The notes under the pieces: generated by a model
What the model saw: only the letters and a program-made list of their open reading frames with translations
What the model was told of the DNA's origin: nothing
Databases searched by the model: none
Translations under genes and position numbers: made by a program
Shown here: positions 42,644-53,884 of the stretch, in pieces
Layout of the letters: every line of letters begins with the position of its first letter
How positions within the stretch are numbered: the first letter of the stretch is position 1
Assembly (NCBI RefSeq): GCF_002994745.2
Contig: NC_037092.1
Location: 21,229,001-21,293,000, forward strand
Direction of reading: 5' to 3'
Length of the DNA: 64,000 nucleotides
Origin: Rosa chinensis
Lineage: Eukaryota > Streptophyta > Magnoliopsida > Rosales > Rosaceae

Positions 42644-44259
42644 GCTTGACTTAAGCATAGACTTCTAATTAAAAAGAATAAGAGGGCCTCTGAAACTTGC
42701 GAAGTGACCCGGGAAGGCAAAACCTTAGTTTTGTGATGGCGGTGGGTAGTCTCGTGCTCTCCAGACCAGACAGTAGTGAGACATAGCAACGTGGGCATGG
42801 AGGGACCGTGGTTTCTTCTGCAACGGCGTTGGGGTCTTGACCAAGGTTTTCGAAGGCTCCAATTGAGGAGATTCTCGGCTGAGGGTGATTTTTGAGTGTG
42901 GCTTGGCAGATCGGGTCGGAGTTTCGACAGTGGGGTCTACACCTACAGGCAGTGGTGGAGCCACATTGGGGCCTACTGGGTCCCGTGACCCAGTAAGCTT
43001 TATATATGTTCTAGTTTGTTTAGATGTAGTGTGACTGCTCTGGCATAGTGGAAGCGTGATTAGTAGGCAACATTTGGGTCTTGGGTTCGAGCTATCATTC
43101 AGGGATAGCTTTTGTCTGTTTTTTTCTTCTTCTTTTTTTGGCCTGAACATTTATGTTTTATATATAATATATATTATGTTTTGAACATTTACACTACTTT
43201 TGAATTACTTTTAATATAGTTATTTACAAATTGTTTTAGACAATTTAAAAGATATCATTTTGGTTTTTTTTTTTCTTTTATTTGTCAATGAAATTCTTTT
43301 TTCTTTTATGGAGTTTTAATATTTTGTGAGTGCCCCACTTGACATCAAATTCTGGCTCCGCCTCTGCCTGCAGGGGTGGCTGGGCTCTGCATCATCATAC
43401 TGGCGGCTTTGGCTAAGCGAGTTTGGGGTCAAATCTGGGTGGTTGGAGGCACTGGTTCCTTCGGTGGTGTCGAGCTGGGTCCTCAGCTTGGGTTATGGGG
43501 ATGCGAGTGTACCGAGCTTTGTGGAGGAGGCAGGAGGGCTGAGGCAGGCTTCTGTAGCGTTGGCGATGTCCGAGCTGGTGGCTAGGCATGTCAGACCAAT
43601 GCTAGAGGTCGATGCGGTGGAAAACTGTGGGCAGGAAGAAGTCCTAGAAAAATAAGAGGGAAACCCTAGTTTTCAACTAGGGTTGACCACTTGTTTGACT
43701 GGGCTGGCTTCTAGGCCAGAGAGGGCTGGGCTTAGGGCTGCTGTTAGTGAGCCGAAGGCAAGGACTAAGGCCTATTTGTCTCAAATCTGAAAAAGGGGGC
43801 TATATATTGCAGACCCATAAAAAGAGCCCGGGGAGCAACCTGTTGCCGAGGTTGTTGGCTACTGAGGAGGCTGAAAATGGTGCAGGTTCCAACCCTAAGG
43901 GGGAGGGACTAGCGCTCTCTTAAGTTCTCTAGGCTTTTAGACATTCTGGTCTCAGGCCTTTTGAAGTAGGGGAATTTCTATAAGCTTTTCTAAGACGTTT
44001 ATAGTTTATATTTGTACCACAATTGCGTGCTTAGCAGATTAGACTAGATGAATATATTTTCCCTAGAGAGCGAGATCATTCTTGCATAGTTTAGGCTTAT
44101 TGTTCAGCGAGTATCCCTTTATATTTTAATGAGTCTAGTTATGGCTTGGATAAGTTACCTAGTTTGTCTCGAAATTTCGTCCGTAAGTTATGTTAAACTT
44201 TGACCTGTTTTTATGACTTAATTACTAGTGCAATCAACTTCTATTAAAGAAAAAAAAAA
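42644..44259 (+). mobile_element. Non-autonomous poly(A) retroposon with nested hAT element
   Basis: A 13-bp CATGTCATTCTAC stands at 42,631-42,643 and again at 44,260-44,272, right after an A run (44,250-44,259). These are the marks of LINE-machinery retroposition. Without the nested hAT the body is about 1.2 kb, GC-rich and without a conserved ORF. It includes GTACCACAATTGCGTGC (about 44,014), which also occurs in the element at 56,414-57,591. Confidence 0.7.
42950..43366. mobile_element. hAT-type MITE with tRNA-like A/B boxes
   Basis: 417 bp from CAGTGGTGGAGCCACATTGG to TTCTGGCTCCGCCTCTG (inverted, about 14 bp). An 8-bp duplication CCTACAGG/CCTGCAGG (one mismatch) lies at 42,942-42,949 and 43,367-43,374. 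Inside, TGGCATAGTGGAAGCGTG (43,040) and GGGTTCGAGC (43,081) resemble RNA polymerase III A and B boxes at tRNA-like spacing, so it may have swallowed a tRNA-derived SINE. Confidence 0.75.
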
Positions 44260-44345
44260 CATGTCATTCTACAATATAAGGAAGTCTTTTGGAATTTTTT
44301 TTTTTTGAAAGAAGAAGTCAACCCTTTATTGCACTAAAAAGTCAA

Positions 44346-44912
44346 TCAAACCATACAAAGTTCCGCTGCAACTGCAGCTAAAAGAAATGGAGGAGTAGAA
44401 AAATAAAAACAATCTTGCTGCAAAGAGCAAGCATAAGCTGCTAACTGATGGGTTACAGCATTGCCCAGGCGGCCAACATGAGTCACCTTCACAAAAGAAT
44501 GAAACTGCAACATGGTCACCATATCATCATATAATCGTCCCAGAACGGACGTATTGCCAGTAGTAGAAACACTCAACTGACCTTGAACTACCAACGCATG
44601 TGTCTCTAATATGGCAGGAGAGAAAGCATGGTCCAGTACAAATTCTATTGCCTTCTTACAAGCTAGCACCTCCCCGTGCTCCGGAGACAATAACCCAGTG
44701 AGAGGGCAAGCTCCTCCTGCCAGCATAACCCCGAGTTCATTATGAATCACAAAGCCCGCTCCTCCCTTCCGAGTCACATAATCGAATGCCCCGTCGACAT
44801 TAATCTTCAAAAAACCCGCCGGAGGTGCAACCCACCGCACCACCCTGCTTCGTCTAACCTTGCCTTCCCCATTGTTCAAGGTATGAAACCGATATTCCTG
44901 CAATCTAGACAT
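44346..44912 (-). pseudogene. LINE RNase H domain, separated from ORF2 by stops
   Basis: Reads VRWVAPPAGFLKINVDGAFD, then KGGAGFVIHNELG, SPEHGEVLACKKAIEFVLDH, ETHALVVQ and HVGRLGNAVTHQLAAYA. This is a plant RNase H (RVT_3) with the D-E-D pattern partly kept: VDGAFD, the E of EHGEVLA, and ETHA where a catalytic Asp (ESDA) is usual. A stop or frame change between 45,164 and 44,912 cuts it off from the polymerase. In an intact element it would be the C-terminal domain of ORF2. Confidence 0.75.
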
Positions 44913-45163
44913 CGACCGAATAACAACGTCACTTGCGTCCCCCTTCTTTTGGGCCCAAACTCACTAATTTCTCTCCTTCCAAATCCCATACAGAAGAAAC
45001 AGCAAGTCTCCAAAGCTTGTTGGAGACAACTCCGCTGCACATGCAGCTAACCATTGAAGCAAATCTCGGACTTCATGTTGAGGTTCATTACCTGTCTCAA
45101 AACCACATTGGACTGCAACACCCTCTGAGTGAAAGCACAATCCTTACAAAGATGTAGAGTGGA

Positions 45164-48100
45164 CTACTGATGCGTCTCACATAACACACACATCAATGAC
45201 TCTAACTGCACCTTTCTCGACTCCAACTTAACAAGAGAAGGTAAAATATCCAAACATACCCTCCACATATGAATCTTTGCCTTATTTGGAATAGAAGATT
45301 TCCAAATCTTCTTCCAGAACGTTGCTCCCACAGACGATAGGATGGGATTAAAATGAGAAGAATTAGAGAACGAAAAATGGTAGGTCAAATTCACAGAGAA
45401 CTTACCGTCCTTGGTCAACCTCCAAATCAGCCTATCATCCACCACCCTTCGACTCAACGGAATATTAATAATGGCTACTGCTTCCTCCATCGAAAATAGC
45501 CGCACGATTTTGGCCTCATCCCACACCCCTGTCTCCACAATTAAATCCTCCACCGACATTGCCTCCCGTTGAGCCAAGACTGTGGCTGTAGGTTTCCCAT
45601 TAGGTAAAGCTGGAACCCAATTAGAAGAGAAAATCCCAATATCCTTCACATCCCCCACTTGCCAACAACAACATTCCTGAAGTAAATCCCGTGTAGAAAA
45701 TATACTTCTCCAGGAATAGGAAGGGGAAGCATGAGGAGTAGCCTCCCAAAACGAGACCTCTGGAAAATACTTTGCCTTATATATACGAGCAACTAGGGAA
45801 GAAGGATTAAGAAGCACGTGCCATGCCTGTTTGGCTAACATAGCAGAATTAAAGTCCATCAGACTCCGAAAGCCAAGACCACCAGTCTCCTTTGGATTAC
45901 ACAATACATTCCAAGTTTTCCAATGGATCTTCCGCTTGTCTAGAGTGCTCCCCCACCAAAACCGGGCACACATTTGTTCCATATCATCACAAAAAAATTT
46001 CGTCAGTTTAAAGACACTCATAGCATAAGTAGGTAACGCCGAAGCCACCACTCTGATAAGGATATCTTTACTTGCACCACTAAGCAATTTTCCTTGCCAG
46101 CCTGCCAGCTTCTTCGCCAAATTTTCTTTTATGTATTGAAACGTAGTAGTCTTCTTATGACCTACATAGGTAGGCAATCCCAGGTACTTTTCATGTGCCT
46201 CCACCACCTGTAGCCCCAAATAACTCGAAACCTCCTCCTGCATTTCCACCGATACATTCTTACTAAAAGCCATTGAACTCTTCTCAAAGTTGACAAGTTG
46301 TCCTGAGGCCCTCCCATATGTCTCAATAACATCCTGCAACTCATAGCAAGCCTCCAAAGAAGCATGCGCATAAATCATGCTGTCATCCGCAAACAATAAA
46401 TGATTGATGGAGGGAGCATTTGCACACACCTCTATCCCAGGCAAGAGCCCCAACGCCTGCTTTTGATGCAACAACGCAGAGAAACCTTTAGCCCCAAGCA
46501 AAAACAAATAAGGGGATAGGGGATCACCCTGACGCAAACCCCGACTAGGGAAAACATGGCCTCTCGGTTTGCCCCTAATCAAAAAGGAATACCGAACAGA
46601 GGATACACATTGCATGACTGTGTCGATCCAACTCTGAGTAAAACCAAACCGGATCATCACCATTCTCAGGAAGACCCACTCCATGTGATCATACGCCTTG
46701 CTTAGATCCAATTTTAGAGCCATAAACCCTTCCCTACCATCCCTTTTATTATGCACAAAATGCGCTATCTCATTAGCAATAAGAATATTGTCAGTGATGA
46801 GACGTCCCGGGACAAAAGCACTTTGAAAAGGTGAAATCACTGATGGCAGGATAACTTTCAACCTGTTCGCAATTACTTTCGAACATATCTTATAAATAAC
46901 ATTCCACAGCGCAATTGGCCTTAAATCAGACATACTTTCAGGATAACTGACCTTTGGAATAAGACATATATGTGTGTAATTAATTTGGCGGAGTAACTGA
47001 CCCGTTTGTAAAAAGCTCTTCACTGCTTCAAACACATCAACCCCAATGATATTCCAATATTGTTGAAAAAATAATGGGGGCATCCCATCTGGGCCTGGAG
47101 ACTTTGTTGGATACATCTGGAATAACGCTTGACGAACCTCTTCAAATGTATAGTCTGCACATAGCCGAGCATTCATCTCCTGATTAATGCAAGGTTGTAT
47201 AGCGTCCAATGTCTTATTCACAGCCTCATAATCCACTTCAGAAGCCTGGAACATGTTTTCAAAATAGGACGTGACAATGTCCTCTACATCCGCATCTTCC
47301 TCCTTCCACTGCCCATGTGCATCATATAGTCCTTGCAACATATTTTTGCGTCGTCTATTATCAGCTTTCCTAAGAAAGAAACCCGTATTCTGGTCCCCTT
47401 CCTTAAGCCAGGTAACTTTAGGTCGTTGTCTCCAAAACATCTCTTCTTGATGCAACAAAGTTTGAAGGCGATCCAACAGCTCCTTCTTCTCCTGCTGCAC
47501 GGCCTCAGAGATAGACACTCCAAGGAGGTCCTCCATTCTAGTCCTTATACCGAGCATTTGGATTTGTCTACACCGAAAAGTCTGCTTCTGCCATCTATCC
47601 AAACGGATTCGGGTGTGCTCAATTTTCTTTGCAACGCAAAACATTGGGGTACCAGTAATATCTGTCCGCCAAGCCTCCTCCACAACCCCAGCACAATCCG
47701 GATGCTGTACCAAATATGCTTCAAACTTGAACCGATGATACTTTGGTCTGGGCACCAGAGGAACTGAGCTAGCCCATAACAAAATAGGAACATGGTCTGA
47801 ATCAGAGGGCAACAAATGAAACAGCTTAGAATGCCCAAATAGGTCAAACCAAGATGGTGTACAAACCGCCCTATCCAGTCGTAGCTGAGTTTCTGAGTTC
47901 CACCACGTAGCCAAAGATCCATGGAACCCTAGGTCGAGTAGATCCCCATATCTGAGCGCTTCCCTGAAGCCTTGCATCTGCCTTTCCGCCCTAAGCGACC
48001 CATCAATCTTCTCCCCATTATTCAGTATCTCATTAAAATCACCAATCACAACCCACGGTAAGGAATCAAGATCGGACAGTTCACGGAGTAGTTGCCATGA

Positions 48101-48460
48101 TCGTTCTCTCTCCGCAGTCCGAGCATAACCGTAAAAACCAGTCAGCCGCCATGACAGTACACCTATGCCCCCTATCACTTCCGCATCCATGTGATGCGCC
48201 GATGTCGTTCGCATCCGTAACTGAACCTCATCACTCCAAAAGAAACCCAAGCCACCTGCTTGTCCTTCACTCAGCACCGCCTCTGCATGAGCAAAACCTA
48301 AAGCATGCTGTAGCCGCTCAAACTCTTCCCTGCGGCTGATTTTTGTCTCACAGAGAAACACGATCTGGGGCCTGTCCTGAGTAATCAAATCTTTCAGTGC
48401 CCTAACCGTTGCATCGTTACATATACCTCGGCAATTCCAGCTGAGTACGTCCAGATCCAT
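45164..48460 (-). CDS. LINE ORF2: AP-type endonuclease and reverse transcriptase
   Basis: 1098 residues from an ATG at 48,460 (ATGGATCTGGACGTACTC, a good context with CCACC before it). Residues 1-230 are an exonuclease-endonuclease-phosphatase domain (LSWNCRG at 6-12; VFLCETK; GDFNEIL; LLPSDSDHVPILL). Reverse transcriptase spans about 500-770 (LIPKVSYPESMSDLRPIALW, FMALKLDLSKAYDHMEW, GLRQGDPLSPYLF, catalytic LFADDSM near 689). The C-terminus has the zf-RVT block (FWKKIWKSSIPNKAKIHMWR). It ends in a stop just inside the Cys-rich segment. The polymerase and endonuclease look intact. Its job is target-primed reverse transcription of its own or other poly(A) RNAs. Confidence 0.9.
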   Translation of the reverse strand: MDLDVLSWNCRGICNDATVRALKDLITQDRPQIVFLCETKISRREEFERLQHALGFAHAEAVLSEGQAGGLGFFWSDEVQLRMRTTSAHHMDAEVIGGIGVLSWRLTGFYGYARTAERERSWQLLRELSDLDSLPWVVIGDFNEILNNGEKIDGSLRAERQMQGFREALRYGDLLDLGFHGSLATWWNSETQLRLDRAVCTPSWFDLFGHSKLFHLLPSDSDHVPILLWASSVPLVPRPKYHRFKFEAYLVQHPDCAGVVEEAWRTDITGTPMFCVAKKIEHTRIRLDRWQKQTFRCRQIQMLGIRTRMEDLLGVSISEAVQQEKKELLDRLQTLLHQEEMFWRQRPKVTWLKEGDQNTGFFLRKADNRRRKNMLQGLYDAHGQWKEEDADVEDIVTSYFENMFQASEVDYEAVNKTLDAIQPCINQEMNARLCADYTFEEVRQALFQMYPTKSPGPDGMPPLFFQQYWNIIGVDVFEAVKSFLQTGQLLRQINYTHICLIPKVSYPESMSDLRPIALWNVIYKICSKVIANRLKVILPSVISPFQSAFVPGRLITDNILIANEIAHFVHNKRDGREGFMALKLDLSKAYDHMEWVFLRMVMIRFGFTQSWIDTVMQCVSSVRYSFLIRGKPRGHVFPSRGLRQGDPLSPYLFLLGAKGFSALLHQKQALGLLPGIEVCANAPSINHLLFADDSMIYAHASLEACYELQDVIETYGRASGQLVNFEKSSMAFSKNVSVEMQEEVSSYLGLQVVEAHEKYLGLPTYVGHKKTTTFQYIKENLAKKLAGWQGKLLSGASKDILIRVVASALPTYAMSVFKLTKFFCDDMEQMCARFWWGSTLDKRKIHWKTWNVLCNPKETGGLGFRSLMDFNSAMLAKQAWHVLLNPSSLVARIYKAKYFPEVSFWEATPHASPSYSWRSIFSTRDLLQECCCWQVGDVKDIGIFSSNWVPALPNGKPTATVLAQREAMSVEDLIVETGVWDEAKIVRLFSMEEAVAIINIPLSRRVVDDRLIWRLTKDGKFSVNLTYHFSFSNSSHFNPILSSVGATFWKKIWKSSIPNKAKIHMWRVCLDILPSLVKLESRKVQLESLMCVLCETHQ

Positions 48461-48602
48461 GGTGGACCGATTTGCTTTCTACCAACGAGAAAGTATCCCT
48501 AGGGCTAGAGCGGCTAGATCGAGAGCGGCTAAACCCTGCCAAACTATTACAAAAGAACTTAAGAATGAAGCACAGAGAAGTTCACGGAAGTCTTTTGGAA
48601 TT

Positions 48603-49050
48603 AGCTTTTCCCCTTACTAGAAAATTATTTTCTCTAAAGTTCAGTCATTCATACAAATAACTATAATGTCTAAGATAATAGACCAATTGAAGACATCCAA
48701 ATTTACTTTAAAAAAATATTTATCAATTTAGAAGTTCGATCAAGCTCGACCCTCATGATAGCTAACAGATAGAGAGCAAATATATAAGTACGTGTCGGAC
48801 TATTTCTCAAATTCATACATTTGTTTCGAATAAATGTATATCAATTAAAAATTCAAATTAAATATTCTATAAATGCGTGATAATATGATATCATTACCCA
48901 AGTAACCACACCTCAATATCTCAAACTCTCTTAACTAATTAACTAATAATAATGAGTGTTCCCGATATTTGAATTCTTTTTCTATATCCCACCTCCCCTT
49001 CAAAGTTTGTTTGCGTCTGATCAGGGAGGGGCCTAAACACTCATGTCAAA
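48603..49050. other. Flank of the LINE, nothing recognised
   Basis: AT-rich and without ORF; it continues the sequence interrupted at 44,296. Confidence 0.4.
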
Positions 49051-49190
49051 GTGTCAAACTCAAGCAGATCCTATGCTATGAACACTCATTGTGCCACGTC
49101 TAACTCAAGCAGATCCTATGCTATGAACACTCATTGTGCCATGTCTAACTCATAAACACTCATTGTGTCATGTCTAACTCATAAACAACA
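49051..49190. repeat. Short tandem array around AACACTCATTGTG
   Basis: A unit of about 60 bp (TCAAGCAGATCCTATGCTAT, then GAACACTCATTGTGCCACGTCTAAC) occurs twice, followed by two shortened copies (CATAAACACTCATTGTGTCA, ...). Units differ by single bases. Confidence 0.75.
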
Positions 49191-51506
49191 TGAAAATCAC
49201 ATATAAGTGGAAATATCAACCATAATTGAAAACAAAACGAGACAACGACCAAAACTAAGCATCGATCCTGTGGTGGCACATGTACATGTATTTGCCACAT
49301 GACCCTACGTACTATGGCACTTGATATATTTCAGAAAAGAATGAATCCAATATGTGACCTACATCACAGTGGTGTTATTTAATTTATTGCCCAGAATAAA
49401 TATAAGGTCAAGGCCATTTAAAGTTGTCACAAAATATATTTTGGGGATTGGGCTCTCTTAATTGGGTGGTGCACGTCCACTTGGGTTATTAAGAAATAAA
49501 AGTAGGTTCTAATTCGAACTATTGAACATATTTGATTATGAAAGAGGATACATTTTCATTGTTAGGATCTTTTATGAATTCAAGTAGCAAGCTAAATATC
49601 ATAAATTATCGTTTCGCTATTCCCACAACCGTAATTGGTAGCTACCTGGATTTCTGAGGAGTATTGTGACACGCTAACTTTAATTACTTGTATAAACGTG
49701 TGATTGGAACAAAAGTTTAATACCAAATTATAATTTGTTGTCACCACTCTGATATTCCAGAAACTAACCCATTACGTCTATAAATTGTAGTTCATTGTTT
49801 TCAACTATTTGCCAAAATAACTCTTCCATAGTTTGACGCTTTATCTACAGAAAGATTCTAGTCACGAATTAATATGATTAATTAGCTTTTCGGTCCATGA
49901 TCGACAGAGGGCAATGAATGTCTGTTTGTTATTTTCTTCCTAAAGATAGCAAGTGTTTTGGTTAAAATACCTAAAAGATGTATAAACCAAGATGTATAGA
50001 AGATGATGAAGAGTTAATATAAAGAGTTCAACACAAAGTGTTCAAGCCATCCCGTAAATTGTCTCAATGAGGTTGAAATAAGAACAACGAGAAAGTAGTG
50101 CAAGCTGGGAATAGAGGGTACGTTGCTTATTATCGAGCGATCTTAAGAATAAAATTTCTTTGAATCCACCACAAACTACTAAAAATCTTGGATGCACAGT
50201 TGGCGCTCTGGTTTGAATTTGAAGACCAACGTACCATAGTTGGCACATATCATAGTACCAAACCATCTTGGATTTACAAGTTTTGCAACCTGGAACCTAC
50301 TCAATATCTATATAACCCCCTTAAATCGATGATTACTGACAATCTTGAGTTGGTAACTTAACAATTCGGCTAATTTTGTCGGTACAGGCTTAATTATAAA
50401 CCATCTTCTTGGCCATTTATTTCTTTTGAACAAAATAAACTATCAACACAAATATAGAACAAATATATGTTTTTGATTTCGTAAAGCTGTATTAATGTTT
50501 GGATCATAGAGAAGGTAATTTACAAATGATTCTGAAAAGGTTCTTAATTGGCTTCTTCTTTTTTTGTTTTTATTTTTGTTTATGAGTTCGATAGACCAAT
50601 CACAATGGTATTGGTATGCAGCTCTATCTCACTCTCTTAGCACGAGAGAGAAGACAGGGAAATTATTTATTTGCCTGCATTATTATGAGCATCACTTAAT
50701 ACCTAGTTTGGCAGGTGAAGAGCATTATTGATGAATTATTATTTTTATTTATATAAAAAAATTAAAACTTCAACGATCATCATAATATAATATGAAGATT
50801 TTTTTTTTTATACGAATATAATATGAAGATTGAATTAGGAGTCAAATATGAGTGAGAGATTATTGAGGTGGTGTAAGCAACAATGTAGGGCCAATGTTGA
50901 TCACGTGGCAGACAGCATCATCTTTCATTTTCGACATGGGTCCCGCCCCAGTAACGAACAAGTCATCTCGACCCATCACATGGTACGTACCCTTTGCCCT
51001 AATAATTAATTAGAGATTAGCAGTGATTAAGTCATTAAGAATTTAAGGCTAGTCCTAAACAAAGATTAGTAGTGAGTAGAAGGTTCCACTATGTTTTTGT
51101 TATTTTTTTACCCGCGGGGGCAAAAGTCGGCTACATGCACGTTGGGTTTTCACTTTAATTCGTGTTGATATATGATGTGTACGTAAATCAATTTAACTTG
51201 TAAATGAAGAATTCTCTTTAATTATCTTTCTTGTTAGAATGCTCTTTATTATATAAGATGCAAGGTAGGTTAAGTATGCGCTAAGTTCATTCTGAAAAAA
51301 AAAAAAAAAAGGTTCTAAGTTGCCAAATATATAAATTATTTAAGATGCGACGTTTTGATGTTTCTATAAATCCTTGATAATTCTACATGTTTTTACAGTC
51401 TGTACACTTTTGTTGTACTATTGGTGAAAAGTAAGACTTTAGTTGTCAATTGTCAAAGGGGAAAGTCCTAGAAATACTAGGTTCTCTATGTGGCTATGTG
51501 CAAGTG
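49191..51506. other. Long intergenic stretch, nothing recognised
   Basis: AT-rich. Open frames are short and random-looking. ABRE-like CACGTGGC at about 50,909 and an A run at 51,295-51,311 are the only features noted. Confidence 0.4.
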
Positions 51507-51514
51507 CCTAATCC

Positions 51515-52340
51515 TAGGGCTGCACACGGATTGGGTTGGTTCGGTTTTGACTCTAAACCGTCTCTATACTAAAGTGAGCGGTTTAAGCATTTTGGACAAC
51601 CGATCATTAAAAAAAAAAAGCTTAACCCGATCCAATCCAATCCAATTAAAGATGGTTTGGTTTGGTCGGTTAGGCGGTTTTAACCTATATTATATTAACA
51701 TACTATTTATGAAAAAAAATTCTAGTAAAATTCAATCTAAATAATAAAAATTATATTAAATAAGCATAATCTAAATTTAAAATACAATAATCAAATCCAA
51801 AACTAATATTCAAAAACCAAAATCTAGAATAGATTCAAAGTGATTGAATTATTTGATGGCTTAGCTATAAATACTAGCTTAATAGGGTAGTATTAAAGGT
51901 TAGAGAATGAGAGATTGAGATATGTGATATGAGAGGATCAAATTAATTGTAGTGATTATTTATTAGACTTCTAGGCCTTTGGGCATTAGATTTGATATGG
52001 TAGTATATCATTTGAGAATAAAGTTATAATTAGATATTTAGAACTTACTTACAACGACTGAACAAATTAATATATATATATATATATAACGACTGAACAA
52101 ATTAATATATATATATATATTTATATTTAACACTTTTTCTTATTATATTTCAAACATACCGGTCGGTTCGGGTTCCGCGGTTTAAGCAAATGAGAAACCA
52201 AACCAACCCAATTCATAAATGGTTTGGTTCGGTATTGAACCGGCTTTCAATTTTTAAAGTTAAAAAACCTTAACCAAACCATATTTACCGGTCGGTTTTG
52301 ACCGGTTTGGCCGGTTTGTACAGTGTTTTGCACACCCCTA
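51515..52340. mobile_element. hAT-type non-autonomous element, 826 bp
   Basis: Starts TAGGGCTGCACACGG and ends TTTTGCACACCCCTA (imperfect inverted repeats). The exact 8-bp duplication CCTAATCC stands at 51,507-51,514 and 52,341-52,348. Both subterminal regions are packed with GGTTCGGTT/AACCGACC motifs. An internal duplication of ACGACTGAACAAATTAATAT occurs at about 52,057 and 52,088. No transposase. Confidence 0.85.
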
Positions 52341-52348
52341 CCTAATCC

Positions 52349-53340
52349 TATGAATATTCCGCCGTTGGTGCGTGCTCCATTTTCTCATCAAAAAGAGATT
52401 CATAGCAAGAATTTACAACCCTACGCCGACTAATTTTATGAATCAATTCAAAGCTAGCAGATTTATGAAATTAATTAATTTATAAGTTAGTTTACTTTCT
52501 CGTACGTCATAAGATTTAATCTTCTCTATTTTCTTTATACTTTTATACATGACACTTCACATATTCAATCTAAATAGGTTACTATTTGCCAAAAAAAAAA
52601 ATCTAAATAGGCCTGGCTAGCAAAACCTTATGCAATATCGATCGAGTACCCAAAGTACTTCAAAATGGAGTTTTAATTAGTTTCCCAAATACGGATAGCC
52701 AAACCTTGTTTTCTCTTTTGATCAGAAAGTGATGACTTCATTTAATTATATGATCCTCAGAATTTCAATCCAATAAACACTACGTACGATAAAAAAAAGA
52801 ATATTATCACTCCATCATAAACTATGTAACGAATACGACTTCCAAAATCAACAATCCACTGTCAACGACACTTGCATCAGCAGTGTTAACCATATGCAAT
52901 CGCCATTGTAGAACTATATATGCTCCAGATAATGAACGGCTGTGACTTTGTGTTATACGGCGCAATTATAAAACTTCAAATACTGGATTAAATGGACCGT
53001 TATCTCATCAAAAAGAGCTCCTTTCTGCAGCTAGTCCCAACCCCTTCGATGGTCCAACTTTGACCGTACATAATTACAGATCCATCTAATTTTAAGCAGA
53101 GCATTAAACTTGGTGTTTAAAACCTACCAACTCTGGATCGCAGAAACTAATCAACCGCGCCTCCCTCCTCCCGCAGATAGATCAAAATCATTAATAAACC
53201 ATTCAGCTAGCATGGAAGTAGTTGGAGTCGTAGAACCAAAGTTATGACTATCCTGAATAATTTAGTAGAGCTCAAGCTCGATCTCTGTGAGAAACAGCCG
53301 ACTAGACTTATATATAGGCTTATGCATGTAGGAGAGATTA
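52349..53340. other. Intergenic, nothing recognised
   Basis: No supported ORF or repeat border. Confidence 0.4.
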
Positions 53341-53511
53341 TTCAGAGCACCACTGTGCACTTGCACTAACATAAATGAATGGTTAGATTGCATTAAATAC
53401 ACTTTTTGTTTATTAAAAATAAAGTTGATAATAAATATCAAAGGTTGAGATTATTTTATAAGTGTTGGGTCACTTACACCGTCGGTGCATAGAATAATTT
53501 CCAATGCAGGT
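53341..53511. repeat. MITE-like repeat, copy 1
   Basis: Shares ATGGTTAGATT, ATTAAATACACT, AAATATCAA(A/G)GGTTGAGAT, TATAAGTGTTGGGTCA and ACACCGTCGGTGCATAGAAT, then AATTTCC with 53,885-54,055. About 170 bp; the core and right side are conserved, the left end differs more. No target duplication could be fixed. Confidence 0.6.
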
Positions 53512-53884
53512 AGATCGATCAGAACTAGCCCTATTATTCAGTTCTCTTAACTTTTTTTTTATTGAAGTTCTCTAGCTTTGATTCACACCCTTCGATATAA
53601 TAAAAGCGGCTTCTATCCTAACTCGTTCCCTTTGTCAGCGCCTTCAATTCTTCAAACAACTATATATTGACTATCCTCATCAGCCTCGTGCATGGGAATG
53701 TGCTCCCCTCCTAGTCTTATCAACAAGAAAACAACTACACACGTCGATTGGGTAGTCTTTTGTATTCAAAGCATTATTGGCCGCACAGATAAACCTAATG
53801 ACGTCGCTAAACACTTACTTTTCTGAGTAATTAAGCTCTCTGCATATACAAAAGGAAACTCTATAACGGGGGAGGATTCAGTAC

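Larger units (their letters stand above)
44297..48585 (-). mobile_element. Complete LINE (L1-type) with 17-bp target duplication
   Basis: GGAAGTCTTTTGGAATT stands at 44,280-44,296 and 48,586-48,602. On the minus strand the element runs from 48,585 through a 1098-residue ORF and an RNase H region to a short poly(A) (T run at 44,297-44,306). The 5' part before the ATG is only 125 bp and there is no ORF1 (nucleic-acid-binding protein). It inserted eight bases beyond the end of the 42,644-44,259 retroposon's target duplication. Confidence 0.9.

Noticed and set aside
43040..43095. Possible tRNA gene (A-box and B-box like motifs)
   Set aside because: No acceptor stem or cloverleaf could be drawn. 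It lies inside a hAT-type MITE, so at most it is a SINE remnant.
42725..43150. Minus-strand 141-codon frame
   Set aside because: It crosses the border of the nested hAT element, so it cannot be an ancestral gene.
47333..47767. Plus-strand frames within the LINE ORF2 region
   Set aside because: Shadows of the 1098-residue minus-strand ORF, which holds the endonuclease and RT motifs.
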